Shown here: positions 5,231-12,143 of the stretch, in pieces
How the letters are laid out: every line of letters begins with the position of its first letter
How positions within the stretch are numbered: the stretch's first letter is position 1
DNA from: Novosphingobium sp.
GTDB lineage: Bacteria; Pseudomonadota; Alphaproteobacteria; Sphingomonadales; Sphingomonadaceae
Assembly (NCBI GenBank): GCA_024236215.1
Contig: JACKKX010000003.1
Span: 310,001-374,000 of the forward strand
Direction: 5' to 3'
DNA: 64,000 nt
Notes under the pieces: generated by a model
The model's input: the letters and a program-made list of their open reading frames with translations, nothing else
What the model was told of the DNA's origin: nothing
Databases searched by the model: none
Made by a program: the position numbers and the translations under genes

Positions 5231-7255
5231 TTACTGGCAGGCCAGGCATTCCTCGTAGTCGGTCTGGCCGCCGGCGCTGAGCTCGAACTTGGCCGCCTCG
5301 GCGGTGTTGTCGGCCTCTACCCCACCGGCGAAACCGGCGCGCTGCACCGACTTGCTGCGCAGATAGTAGAGGCTCTTGATGCCCTTCTCCCAGGCCTGGA
5401 AGTGCAGCATCATCAGATCCCACTTGTCGACATCGGCGGGGATGTAGAGGTTCAGCGACTGCGCCTGGTCGATATAGGGGGTGCGATCGGCCGCGAATTC
5501 GAGCAGCCAGCGCTGGTCGATCTCGAAGCTGGTCTTGTAGACCGCCTTTTCCTCTGGCGAGAGGAAATCGAGGTGCTGGACCGAGCCGCCGCGCTCGAGG
5601 ATCGAGTTCCAGACGGTGTTGGTGTCCTTGGCCTTGGCCTGGAGCAGTTTCTCCAGATAGGGGTTCTTGACCACGAAGCTGCCCGAAAGCGTCTTGTGGG
5701 TATAGATATTGGCCGGGATCGGCTCGATACAGGCGCTGGTGCCGCCGCAGATGATGCTGATCGAGGCCGTGGGCGCGATCGCCATCTTGCACGAAAAGCG
5801 CTGCATCACCCCCATGTCGGCGGCATCCGGGCAGGCCCCGCGTTCCTGCGCCAGCAGCAGGCTGGCCTCATCAGCGCGTGCCGCGATGTGCTTGAACATC
5901 TTGAGGTTCATCGCCTTGGCCATCGCGCTCTCAAAGCCGATGCCCTTCATCTGCAGGAACGAGTGGAAGCCCATCACCCCCATGCCGACCGAGCGTTCGC
6001 GCGCGGCGGAATACTTGGCGCGGGCCATCTCGTCCGGCGCACGGTCGATATAGTCCTGTAGCACGTTGTCGAGGAAGCGCAGCACGTCCTCGATGAAGCG
6101 TTCGTCCTTGTTCCACTCGTCCCAGGTTTCCAGGTTGAGGCTGGAGAGGCAGCACACCGCGGTGCGATCGTTGCCCAGGTGGTCCTTGCCGGTGGGCAGG
6201 GTGATCTCGCTGCACAGGTTCGAGGTCGAGACCTTGAGCCCCAGATCGCGGTGATGCTTGGGCATCATCCGGTTCACCGTGTCGGAGAAGACGATATAGG
6301 GCTCACCCGTGGCCAGCCGGTTCTCGACCAGCTTCTGGAACAGGCTGCGGGCATCGACCGTGCCGCGCACCGAACCGTCCTTGGGGCTGCGCAGGTGGAA
6401 TTCGGCGCCGTCACGCACGGCTTCCATGAATTCGTCGGTCAAGAGCACGCCGTGGTGCAGGTTGAGCGCCTTGCGGTTGAAATCGCCCGAGGGCTTGCGG
6501 ATCTCGAGGAATTCCTCGATCTCGGGGTGCGAGACGTCGAGATAGCAGGCGGCCGAGCCGCGCCGCAGCGAGCCTTGCGAAATCGCCAGGGTCAGGCTGT
6601 CCATCACCCGCACGAAGGGGATGATCCCGCTGGTCTTGCCGTTGAGCCCGACCGGCTCGCCGATCCCGCGCACATTGCCCCAATAGGTGCCGATCCCGCC
6701 GCCGCGGCTCGCCAGCCAGACGTTCTCGTTCCAGGTGCCGACGATCCCTTCGAGGCTGTCCGACACCGAATTGAGATAACAACTGATCGGCAGGCCCCGG
6801 TTGGTGCCGCCGTTGGAAAGCACCGGGGTGGCGGGCATGAACCACAGCTTCGAGACATAGTCGTAGAGCCGCTGGGCGTGCCCCTCATCGTCGGCATAGG
6901 CGGCGGCGACGCGGGCGAAGAGATCCTGATAGCTTTCGCCGGGCAGCAGATAGCGGTCGTCGAGCGTTTCCTTGCCGAATTCGGTCAGCAGCGCATCGCG
7001 CGCGCTGTCGGTCACCACCGCGAAACGGCGGTCGTGGATCGCCTTGCTGTCATCCTTGGGCGCGGCGGCAGCGGCCACGGCGCTGGCCAGCGCCTCGGCG
7101 CCCAGCTTCTCGACCAGGCCGGCCGAACCGGCATCGTTCTTGTCCGTCATCGGCAGCGCCGGGCCCTCGCCCGCCTCCTTGCTCGCCTTGCGGGGAGCCT
7201 TGGCCGCGGTCTCCGCCTCGGCGCTGTCCGCCAGGCTTGCTTCGACCTCTGCCAT
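5231..7255 (-). CDS. nrdA: Ribonucleoside-diphosphate reductase, alpha (R1) subunit
   Basis: The catalytic subunit reduces NDPs to dNDPs. Numbered from ATG 7255: the reducible active-site pair is C159 (LPISCYLNS) and C368/369 (AVCCLSS), the thiyl-radical residue is C348 in NLCSEI, and the C-terminal shuttle pair is C670/C673 (ECLACQ, the very end). ATG 7255 has GGGGAAGAG seven bp upstream and is preferred over an in-frame GTG at 7285. The first 70 residues are a low-complexity Ala/Glu/Lys stretch and I see no N-terminal ATP-cone, so the usual dATP off-switch may be absent. It heads a leftward cluster ending in nrdB; candidate NrdR and DnaA sites lie upstream. Confidence 0.96.
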   Translation of the reverse strand: MAEVEASLADSAEAETAAKAPRKASKEAGEGPALPMTDKNDAGSAGLVEKLGAEALASAVAAAAAPKDDSKAIHDRRFAVVTDSARDALLTEFGKETLDDRYLLPGESYQDLFARVAAAYADDEGHAQRLYDYVSKLWFMPATPVLSNGGTNRGLPISCYLNSVSDSLEGIVGTWNENVWLASRGGGIGTYWGNVRGIGEPVGLNGKTSGIIPFVRVMDSLTLAISQGSLRRGSAACYLDVSHPEIEEFLEIRKPSGDFNRKALNLHHGVLLTDEFMEAVRDGAEFHLRSPKDGSVRGTVDARSLFQKLVENRLATGEPYIVFSDTVNRMMPKHHRDLGLKVSTSNLCSEITLPTGKDHLGNDRTAVCCLSSLNLETWDEWNKDERFIEDVLRFLDNVLQDYIDRAPDEMARAKYSAARERSVGMGVMGFHSFLQMKGIGFESAMAKAMNLKMFKHIAARADEASLLLAQERGACPDAADMGVMQRFSCKMAIAPTASISIICGGTSACIEPIPANIYTHKTLSGSFVVKNPYLEKLLQAKAKDTNTVWNSILERGGSVQHLDFLSPEEKAVYKTSFEIDQRWLLEFAADRTPYIDQAQSLNLYIPADVDKWDLMMLHFQAWEKGIKSLYYLRSKSVQRAGFAGGVEADNTAEAAKFELSAGGQTDYEECLACQ

Positions 7256-7395
7256 CGTCGGCTCTTCCCCGTTCCTGAAATCCACCTTGCTGCCCCCGTC
7301 CTAATCCCGATGCTCAACCAACCCGGCCCGTTCCCCCGGCTGCGAATCGGCAAGCAGGCCAATCTAGCAGACGAGGAGAACAAAAAGGGAAAAAC

Positions 7396-7404
7396 TTATC
7401 CCCA
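7396..7404. promoter_or_regulatory. DnaA-box-like nonamer upstream of nrdA
   Basis: TTATCCCCA differs by one base from the TTATCCACA DnaA box. It lies about 140 bp before the nrdA start. DnaA regulates nrdAB in E. coli; here the assignment is inference from one near-match. Confidence 0.3.
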
Positions 7405-7486
7405 TGCCATCCCCAGACCGTTGCACCAGGGGGCTTGATCGAGGCCCGAATCCGCCACCCCTGCGCCCGACGCGCGGCTGCGGCTG

Positions 7487-7535
7487 AATCTAGGTCTAGA
7501 GGTCCCCCCGTGTGCCGGACCACTACCTATAGTGC
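7487..7535. promoter_or_regulatory. Pair of NrdR-box-like palindromes upstream of nrdA
   Basis: CCACTACCTATAGTGC at 7520-7535 has perfect CACTA/TAGTG arms and closely matches the NrdR consensus acaCwAtATaTwGtgt. A weaker second copy is centred on CTAGGTCTAG at 7490-7499. Centres are 33 bp apart, about three helical turns, as tandem NrdR boxes usually are (31-32). The first box overlaps a possible leftward promoter with TTGCAC at 7551-7556 (bottom strand) and ACTATA 17 bp on, a good position for repression of nrdA. Confidence 0.5.
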
Positions 7536-7856
7536 CCGAACCTGAATCGGGTGCAAGAGGGTAAATCGGCTGGCAACCATGATCGGGCGCTGTCCACAGG
7601 CTCGTGAATCATGTCGCGATGCAGCGACGCGCGGAAATCCGGGGGCCGGGCCGCAGCGCAAGAGTCAAAATCAAAATTGAAAAAAATTTTGCACCGGATT
7701 TGCCGCTCCCGGGCGTTGACAAGGATGGAATCGGAACCGGAAATTTTGTTGCCGATTTGGCTCATGCAAAGGGCCATTGCGGGCGTGCTTTACTGCTTGA
7801 TGCCGGCAACACACCTGCTAGCCTTGCTATCAAATCGCAACGGAGAATCGCCAGCC

Positions 7857-8099
7857 ATGATCAACCTGATCGGTGCCCTCATCAGCGGCCTGCTTGTCGG
7901 CTGGGCCGCGCGCTTCTTTTACCCCGGCTGGGTGCCGATGGGGCTGGGGATGACGATCCTGCTGGGGATCGGCGGCTCGCTGCTCGCCAGCTTCCTCGCC
8001 GGGGGCGGGCGCTATGGCGCCCAGGTCAACCGCGCCGGCTGCCTCGCCTCGGTGCTGGGGGCAATGGCGCTGATCTTCATCGGCCGGCATATGTTCTAG
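7857..8099 (+). CDS. GlsB/YeaQ/YmgE family stress-response membrane protein
   Basis: An 80-residue, almost entirely hydrophobic protein with three membrane segments: INLIGALISGLLVGWAARF, MGLGMTILLGIGGSLLASFLA and the C-terminal LASVLGAMALIFIGRHMF. The Gly-rich helices and the GWAARFF / GMTILLGIGG pattern are those of the transglycosylase-associated GlsB/YeaQ family, normally 80-90 residues. ATG 7857 is chosen because the hydrophobic family core begins there and GGAG lies 11 bp upstream; the longer frame upstream is not protein-like. Members are usually stress or stationary-phase induced. It is divergent from nrdA and followed by two hairpins. Confidence 0.85.
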   Translation: MINLIGALISGLLVGWAARFFYPGWVPMGLGMTILLGIGGSLLASFLAGGGRYGAQVNRAGCLASVLGAMALIFIGRHMF

Positions 8100-8114
8100 G
8101 CGGCGAGGACAAGT

Positions 8115-8161
8115 CCAGACGGGGCGTCTGGCGGATTGGTCAGCCGGAAAGCGGACTGACC
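8115..8161. terminator. Two consecutive hairpins after the GlsB-type gene
   Basis: CCAGACG-GGG-CGTCTGG (8115-8131) is a perfect 7-bp stem. It is followed by GGTCAGCCG (8138-8146), a GAAAG loop, and CGG-A-CTGACC (8152-8161), a 9-bp stem with one bulged A. No U-run follows, so termination would be weak; the pair separates the convergent genes on either side. Confidence 0.5.
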
Positions 8162-8186
8162 GGACGCGGCAACATTGCGGACATTC

Positions 8187-8558
8187 TCACTTGACCTGTC
8201 GATCGACTGTTTTGTCGCCAATAATGCGCCAAGCAGCCTCGACCTTTGTCAACGTCGCGATGTGATAGACGACCCTTGACCAATAGTGCGCGACAAAGTG
8301 GCAAACAGCGACATTTTCGGATGCAGCTTCATCGGGGGCTTTGCAAACCAGATCAGACACTCGTCTGACCGGAATGATATGCCCAGCCGCCGTGCCAGGT
8401 GGATGTTCGTTCAAAAAGGAAGTCAGTTCCATCTCTGCTTGGGCCTCTAGCGCGGCAACAATGTCTGCCTTGCTCGGCCAAGGAGCTTTGATTTTGCCGG
8501 ATGCGGGCGCCGCGACTGCAAGGCACAGAAACAGCGAGAGAATGGTTCGCGTTTTCAC
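8187..8558 (-). CDS. Secreted protein of unknown function (123 aa)
   Basis: From GTG 8558 the frame begins with a classical signal peptide (VKTRTILSLFLCLAVAAPASG) followed by a mature domain of about 100 residues with two cysteines (LVCKAPDE, VAVCHFVAHYW) that could form a disulphide in the periplasm. ELTSFLNEHPPGTAAGHIIPVRRV and RVVYHIATLTKVEAAWRIIGD look like an alpha/beta fold, but I do not recognise a family. The frame is open upstream to 8660; the start at 8558 is preferred only because it places the signal peptide at the N-terminus, the ribosome site being poor. Base composition is lower in GC than in the hydrolase gene beside it, suggesting later acquisition. Confidence 0.6.
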   Translation of the reverse strand: MKTRTILSLFLCLAVAAPASGKIKAPWPSKADIVAALEAQAEMELTSFLNEHPPGTAAGHIIPVRRVSDLVCKAPDEAASENVAVCHFVAHYWSRVVYHIATLTKVEAAWRIIGDKTVDRQVK

Positions 8559-8690
8559 TCGACCAGAGTGCGCCAGCCAGCAAGATTTTGCAACTTCCGC
8601 TCCCCCCAATAAGCCGCCATTTGGCTTGTCCGTATCGCCCGCACTCAAGCCGACGCCCATCTACGCCAGCGATTGTCCCGGCCTCCGCGC

Positions 8691-9569
8691 CTAGCGTGCG
8701 TGCGCGGCAATTGCGTCGGCGATTTCCTCGACCAGCTCGACCGGCAGGTCGTGGCCCATGCCGGGGATTTCGTGCAGCCTGGCTCCCGCGATATGGGCAG
8801 CAGTGTCGCGCCCGCCCGCGACGGGGACCAGCGGATCGTCCTGTCCGTGGATCACCAGGGTCGGCGCGGTGATTGCTTTCAGCCGCTTGCGGCGATCGCC
8901 ATCGGCGATGATCGCGGCCATCTGCCGGGCGATCCCGGGCGGATAGTAGCCGCGCCGGTAATCGCGCTCGATCCGCTCGCGCAGCCGGGTTTCCTCGGCC
9001 GGATAGCCAGGGCTGCCGATGGTCCGCGCCACCTTTACCCCGTAATCGACCGCATCGGGCAGGCTCGATGACATCGGCCGCCCGGTCAGCACCTTCATCG
9101 CCTCTGGCCGGGCGCGGGGCAGGCGGCGGTTGCCGGTGGTCGACATGATCGAGGTGAGGGTGCGGACCCGCCCGGGATGGTGCACCGCAAGCAGCTGCGA
9201 GATCATGCCCCCCATCGAGGCGCCGACCACATGCGCACTTGCGATCCCCAGCGCATCGAGCAGCCCCACCGCGTCACCCGCCATGTCGCCAAGGCTGTAG
9301 GCGGTGCGCGGCCTGAGGCCGAACATGGCCTTGAGTACGGTGCGCGGGATATTGGGCACCCCGGCGCCGTCGAAGCGCTGCGAGAGCCCGACATCGCGGT
9401 TGTCATAGCGGATCACATGGTAGCCGCGCGCAACCAGCGCCTCGACCAGCTCGATCGGCCACAGGGTAAGCTGCCCGCCCAGCCCCATCACCAGCAGCAG
9501 CGGCTCGGCGGCGGGATCGCCGTGGCTTTCGTATTCGATCGCGATCCCGTTGGCACTGACTCGCGGCAT
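8691..9569 (-). CDS. Alpha/beta hydrolase
   Basis: A 292-residue single-domain hydrolase. The nucleophile elbow is GASMGG (serine near residue 108), the acid fits the aspartate of HGQDDPLVP and the histidine is in GMGHDLP near the C-terminus; the oxyanion HG-equivalent is VMGLGGQL. NRDVGLSQ after strand 4 is characteristic of esterase/haloperoxidase-like members. The start at ATG 9569 has GGGGAG six bp upstream; the longer frame to 9629 is not supported. No neighbour indicates the substrate: the gene stands between a secreted orphan and the polyphosphate kinase pair, separated from the latter by a perfect palindrome. Confidence 0.88.
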   Translation of the reverse strand: MPRVSANGIAIEYESHGDPAAEPLLLVMGLGGQLTLWPIELVEALVARGYHVIRYDNRDVGLSQRFDGAGVPNIPRTVLKAMFGLRPRTAYSLGDMAGDAVGLLDALGIASAHVVGASMGGMISQLLAVHHPGRVRTLTSIMSTTGNRRLPRARPEAMKVLTGRPMSSSLPDAVDYGVKVARTIGSPGYPAEETRLRERIERDYRRGYYPPGIARQMAAIIADGDRRKRLKAITAPTLVIHGQDDPLVPVAGGRDTAAHIAGARLHEIPGMGHDLPVELVEEIADAIAAHAR

Positions 9570-9636
9570 GGTGGCTCCCCGGTTTGCTTTGGCGGGGAGG
9601 AATAGCGCGAAGGTTGCAATGCGCAACACAACATCC

Positions 9637-9665
9637 CGTCACCCTGAAACAAGTTCAGGGTGACG
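9637..9665. repeat. REP-like perfect palindrome, possible terminator of the PPK2 genes
   Basis: CGTCACCCTGAA, a 5-bp ACAAG loop and TTCAGGGTGACG form a 12-bp perfect stem. This exact kind of CACCCTGAA/TTCAGGGTG element is scattered through sphingomonad intergenic DNA. It lies 28 bp after the stop of the leftward PPK2 gene, where a transcript-ending hairpin is expected, although no U-run follows. Confidence 0.7.
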
Positions 9666-9692
9666 ACCGGGAAGGGCTGGGATTGACCCGCT

Positions 9693-10796
9693 TCAATCGT
9701 CCTTGCCGCTGCGCCAGCCGTGCTCGCCGCGTTCGTGGATGATGTTGGCGCGGCCCACGATCAGATCGTCGACCATGCCGATCCGCTTCACGTCCTTGTC
9801 CTTGTAGGGCAGCGAGTGGAGCACATAGCGCATGGCGTTGAGCCGGGCGCGCTTCTTGTCGTCGCTCTTGACCACGGTCCAGGGGCTGTCGGCGGTGTCG
9901 GTGGCGAAGAACATCGCCTCCTTGGCGCGGGTATAGTCTTCCCACTTGTCGAGACTGGCGAGATCGACCGGGGAAAGCTTCCACTGCTTGAGCGGATGGA
10001 CCTTGCGTTCCTTGAAGCGGCGGCGCTGTTCGGCCTGGCTGACCGAGAACCAGAACTTGATCAGGTGGATGCCGCTGCGCACCAGATTGCGTTCGAATTC
10101 GGGGGCCTGACGCAGGAATTCCTTGTATTCCTCGTCGTTGCAGAAGCCCATCACGCGTTCCACCCCGGCGCGGTTGTACCACGAACGGTCGAACAGCACG
10201 ATCTCGCCCTTGGTGGGCAGATGCTCGACATAGCGCTGGAAATACCATTGCCCGCGTTCGACCTCGCTGGGCTTTTCCAGCGCGACCACGCGCGCGCCGC
10301 GCGGGTTGAGGTGTTCCATCATCCGCTTGATCGTGCCGCCCTTGCCGGCCGCGTCGCGCCCTTCGAACAGGATCACCACGCGCTGGCCGTTCTCCTTGGC
10401 CCACTGCTGAAGCTTGAGCAGCTCGGTCTGGAGGATGAACTTCTCGCGCTCGTAGTCCTTGCGCAGCATCTTGTACTTGTAGGGATAGCCGCCCTTGCGC
10501 CAGTCTTCGGCCAGCTCGTCGCTGGTCCGGCGCGGCTTGCCGCCGGGCTTGGGCAGACCCAGGTGATCGCGCATCCGCGCCGCATCGTCGGGCGATGCGC
10601 CCTCGATGATCGCTGCCACCCCTTCGCTGGACGGACCGCCGGTGGCATCGGCCACCGCGTCAAGCGCGGCTTCCTCAGCTTCCACCGCGGCTTCGGTGCG
10701 TTCCTCGGCCAGCGTCTCCTCAACGATCGGCGCCACTGCGGCATCATTGGCGGGGCGGGCACCTGCGGCCCGCTTGGTGGGAGTACGATTGGTCAT
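9693..10796 (-). CDS. ppk2: Polyphosphate kinase 2 family protein (downstream copy)
   Basis: PPK2 enzymes transfer phosphate between polyphosphate and nucleotides. The Walker A motif GRDAAGKGGT (146-155), the Walker B/lid motif DRSWYNR (203-209) and the KFWFSVS, HPLKQWKLSP and DRKKRARLNAMR-like segments (here DDKKRARLNAMR) are all present. Residues 1-90 are an acidic, Ala-rich extension not needed for the kinase fold, which starts near YPYKYKMLRKDYE. At 367 residues it is longer than the minimal 270-300 residue class I PPK2. It follows a close paralogue in tandem 208 bp upstream, so the pair arose by duplication; the kinase domains are far more alike than the N-termini. A strong palindrome follows the stop. 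Confidence 0.93.
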   Translation of the reverse strand: MTNRTPTKRAAGARPANDAAVAPIVEETLAEERTEAAVEAEEAALDAVADATGGPSSEGVAAIIEGASPDDAARMRDHLGLPKPGGKPRRTSDELAEDWRKGGYPYKYKMLRKDYEREKFILQTELLKLQQWAKENGQRVVILFEGRDAAGKGGTIKRMMEHLNPRGARVVALEKPSEVERGQWYFQRYVEHLPTKGEIVLFDRSWYNRAGVERVMGFCNDEEYKEFLRQAPEFERNLVRSGIHLIKFWFSVSQAEQRRRFKERKVHPLKQWKLSPVDLASLDKWEDYTRAKEAMFFATDTADSPWTVVKSDDKKRARLNAMRYVLHSLPYKDKDVKRIGMVDDLIVGRANIIHERGEHGWRSGKDD

Positions 10797-11004
10797 GACC
10801 GCTGCCTTTCATCCATTGTCGCGGGAACAGGTGGTGCGGCCTTGCCTATGGCACGCAAAGGTTCCCTTCCGGTTATCATCGTGACCGCGAAATGCCGGAA
10901 TTTCCGACTCTTCGCGCTTGACACGATGATCGCGCCGGGCGGGCGGTGGAGTCAAACGGATAGGTTGCAACGGCTGTTGCGCACCAGGCAACCCGTCGGC
11001 GGGA

Positions 11005-12075
11005 TCAGGGCTGCGGTCGGGGCCGGGGGATACGTTCGCCGCGCTCGCGGATCACATTGGCGCGGCCGACCAGCAGCCGATCGATCTTGCCCACCACCGC
11101 CGGATCCTTGCCGGCATAGTCGAAACGGTCGAGCACAAAGCGCATCGCGTTGAGCCGGGCGCGCTTCTTGTCGTCGCTCTTGATCACGATCCAGGGACAA
11201 TTCTCGGTATCGGTGGCGGCGAACATCGTTTCCTTGGCGCGGGTGTAATCGTCCCACTTGTCGAGGCTGGCGAGATCGATCGGGGAGAGCTTCCACTGCT
11301 TGAGCGGATGGACCCGGCGTTCGGTGAAGCGGCGCAGCTGCTCTTCGCGGCTGACCGAGAACCAGAACTTGACCAGATGGATGCCGCCGCGCGCCAGGTT
11401 GTTCTCGAACTCCGGGGCCTCGCGCAGGAAATCGCGGTATTCCTCCGGGCTGCAAAAGCCCATCACCTGCTCCACCCCGGCGCGGTTGTACCATGAACGA
11501 TCGAACAGCACGATTTCGCCGCGGGTTGGCAGATGCGCGGCGTAGCGCTGGAAATACCACTGCCCGCGCTCGGTCTCGCTGGGCTTTTCCAGCGCCACCA
11601 CCCGCGCACCGCGCGGGTTGAGGTGCTCCATGAAACGCTTGATCGTGCCGCCCTTGCCGGCCGCGTCGCGCCCTTCGAACAGGATCACCACCCGGTTGCC
11701 GGTTTCCTTGATCCAGGTCTGGAATTTGAGCAGCTCGGCCTGGAGCAGGAACTTCTCGCGCTCGTAATCCTGGCGCAGCATCTTGTATTTGTAAGGGTAG
11801 CCGCCGCGCTTCCAGCCCGGCGCCAGCTCGTCGCTGGTCTGGCGCAGCGGGATCGATACGGGGGGCAGGCCAAGCGCTTCGCGCAGACGGGCCGCGTCGT
11901 CGGGGGCGGCGCCTTCGATCAGCGCCTCGATTTCCGCCAGCGAGCCGCGCGCGATCAGCAATTCCACCGCGGCGCGCGCGGCCTGCTGCGCCGCAACCAC
12001 GCGCTCCTGGGCGATGCTCTGGCCTATCGGGGCGAGGGGATCGGCGCCCTCCGGATCGTGTGACTCGTCGCTCAT
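11005..12075 (-). CDS. ppk2: Polyphosphate kinase 2 family protein (upstream copy)
   Basis: Paralogue of the gene immediately downstream, with Walker A GRDAAGKGGT at 135-144 and the same DRSWYNRAGVE and HPLKQWKLSPIDLASLDKW motifs, so it should be catalytically competent. Its N-terminal 85 residues differ clearly from those of its neighbour (AQQAARAAVELLIARGSLAEIEALIEGA) apart from a shared IEGA(S/A)PDDAARLR segment. The C-terminus ends in a short Pro/Arg tail (RIPRPRPQP). Two PPK2 copies might differ in direction or nucleotide preference (ADP/GDP), which sequence alone does not decide. The 208-bp spacer to the second copy has room for a separate promoter. Confidence 0.93.
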   Translation of the reverse strand: MSDESHDPEGADPLAPIGQSIAQERVVAAQQAARAAVELLIARGSLAEIEALIEGAAPDDAARLREALGLPPVSIPLRQTSDELAPGWKRGGYPYKYKMLRQDYEREKFLLQAELLKFQTWIKETGNRVVILFEGRDAAGKGGTIKRFMEHLNPRGARVVALEKPSETERGQWYFQRYAAHLPTRGEIVLFDRSWYNRAGVEQVMGFCSPEEYRDFLREAPEFENNLARGGIHLVKFWFSVSREEQLRRFTERRVHPLKQWKLSPIDLASLDKWDDYTRAKETMFAATDTENCPWIVIKSDDKKRARLNAMRFVLDRFDYAGKDPAVVGKIDRLLVGRANVIRERGERIPRPRPQP

Positions 12076-12143
12076 GGTTGCCGTGCGATCGCTGCGAGCC
12101 TTTTGTTGCAGTTTCGTTGCAGTGGCGCGACCTTTTCGCAGGG

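Larger units (their letters stand above)
7256..7856. other. Regulatory spacer between nrdA and glsB
   Basis: A 601-bp divergent intergenic region with no convincing gene. It contains candidate NrdR boxes, a DnaA-like box, an AT-rich tract around 7664-7690 (unusual for this GC-rich DNA), a TTGACA at 7716-7721 that could belong to a rightward promoter, and eight GANTC sites at 7344, 7448, 7486, 7544, 7606, 7662, 7728 and 7845, well above the one to two expected at this base composition. Confidence 0.6.

Noticed and set aside
7523-7777. 84-codon frame upstream of nrdA
   Set aside because: It lies across the NrdR-like box and AT-rich tract, with no ribosome site or protein-like composition.
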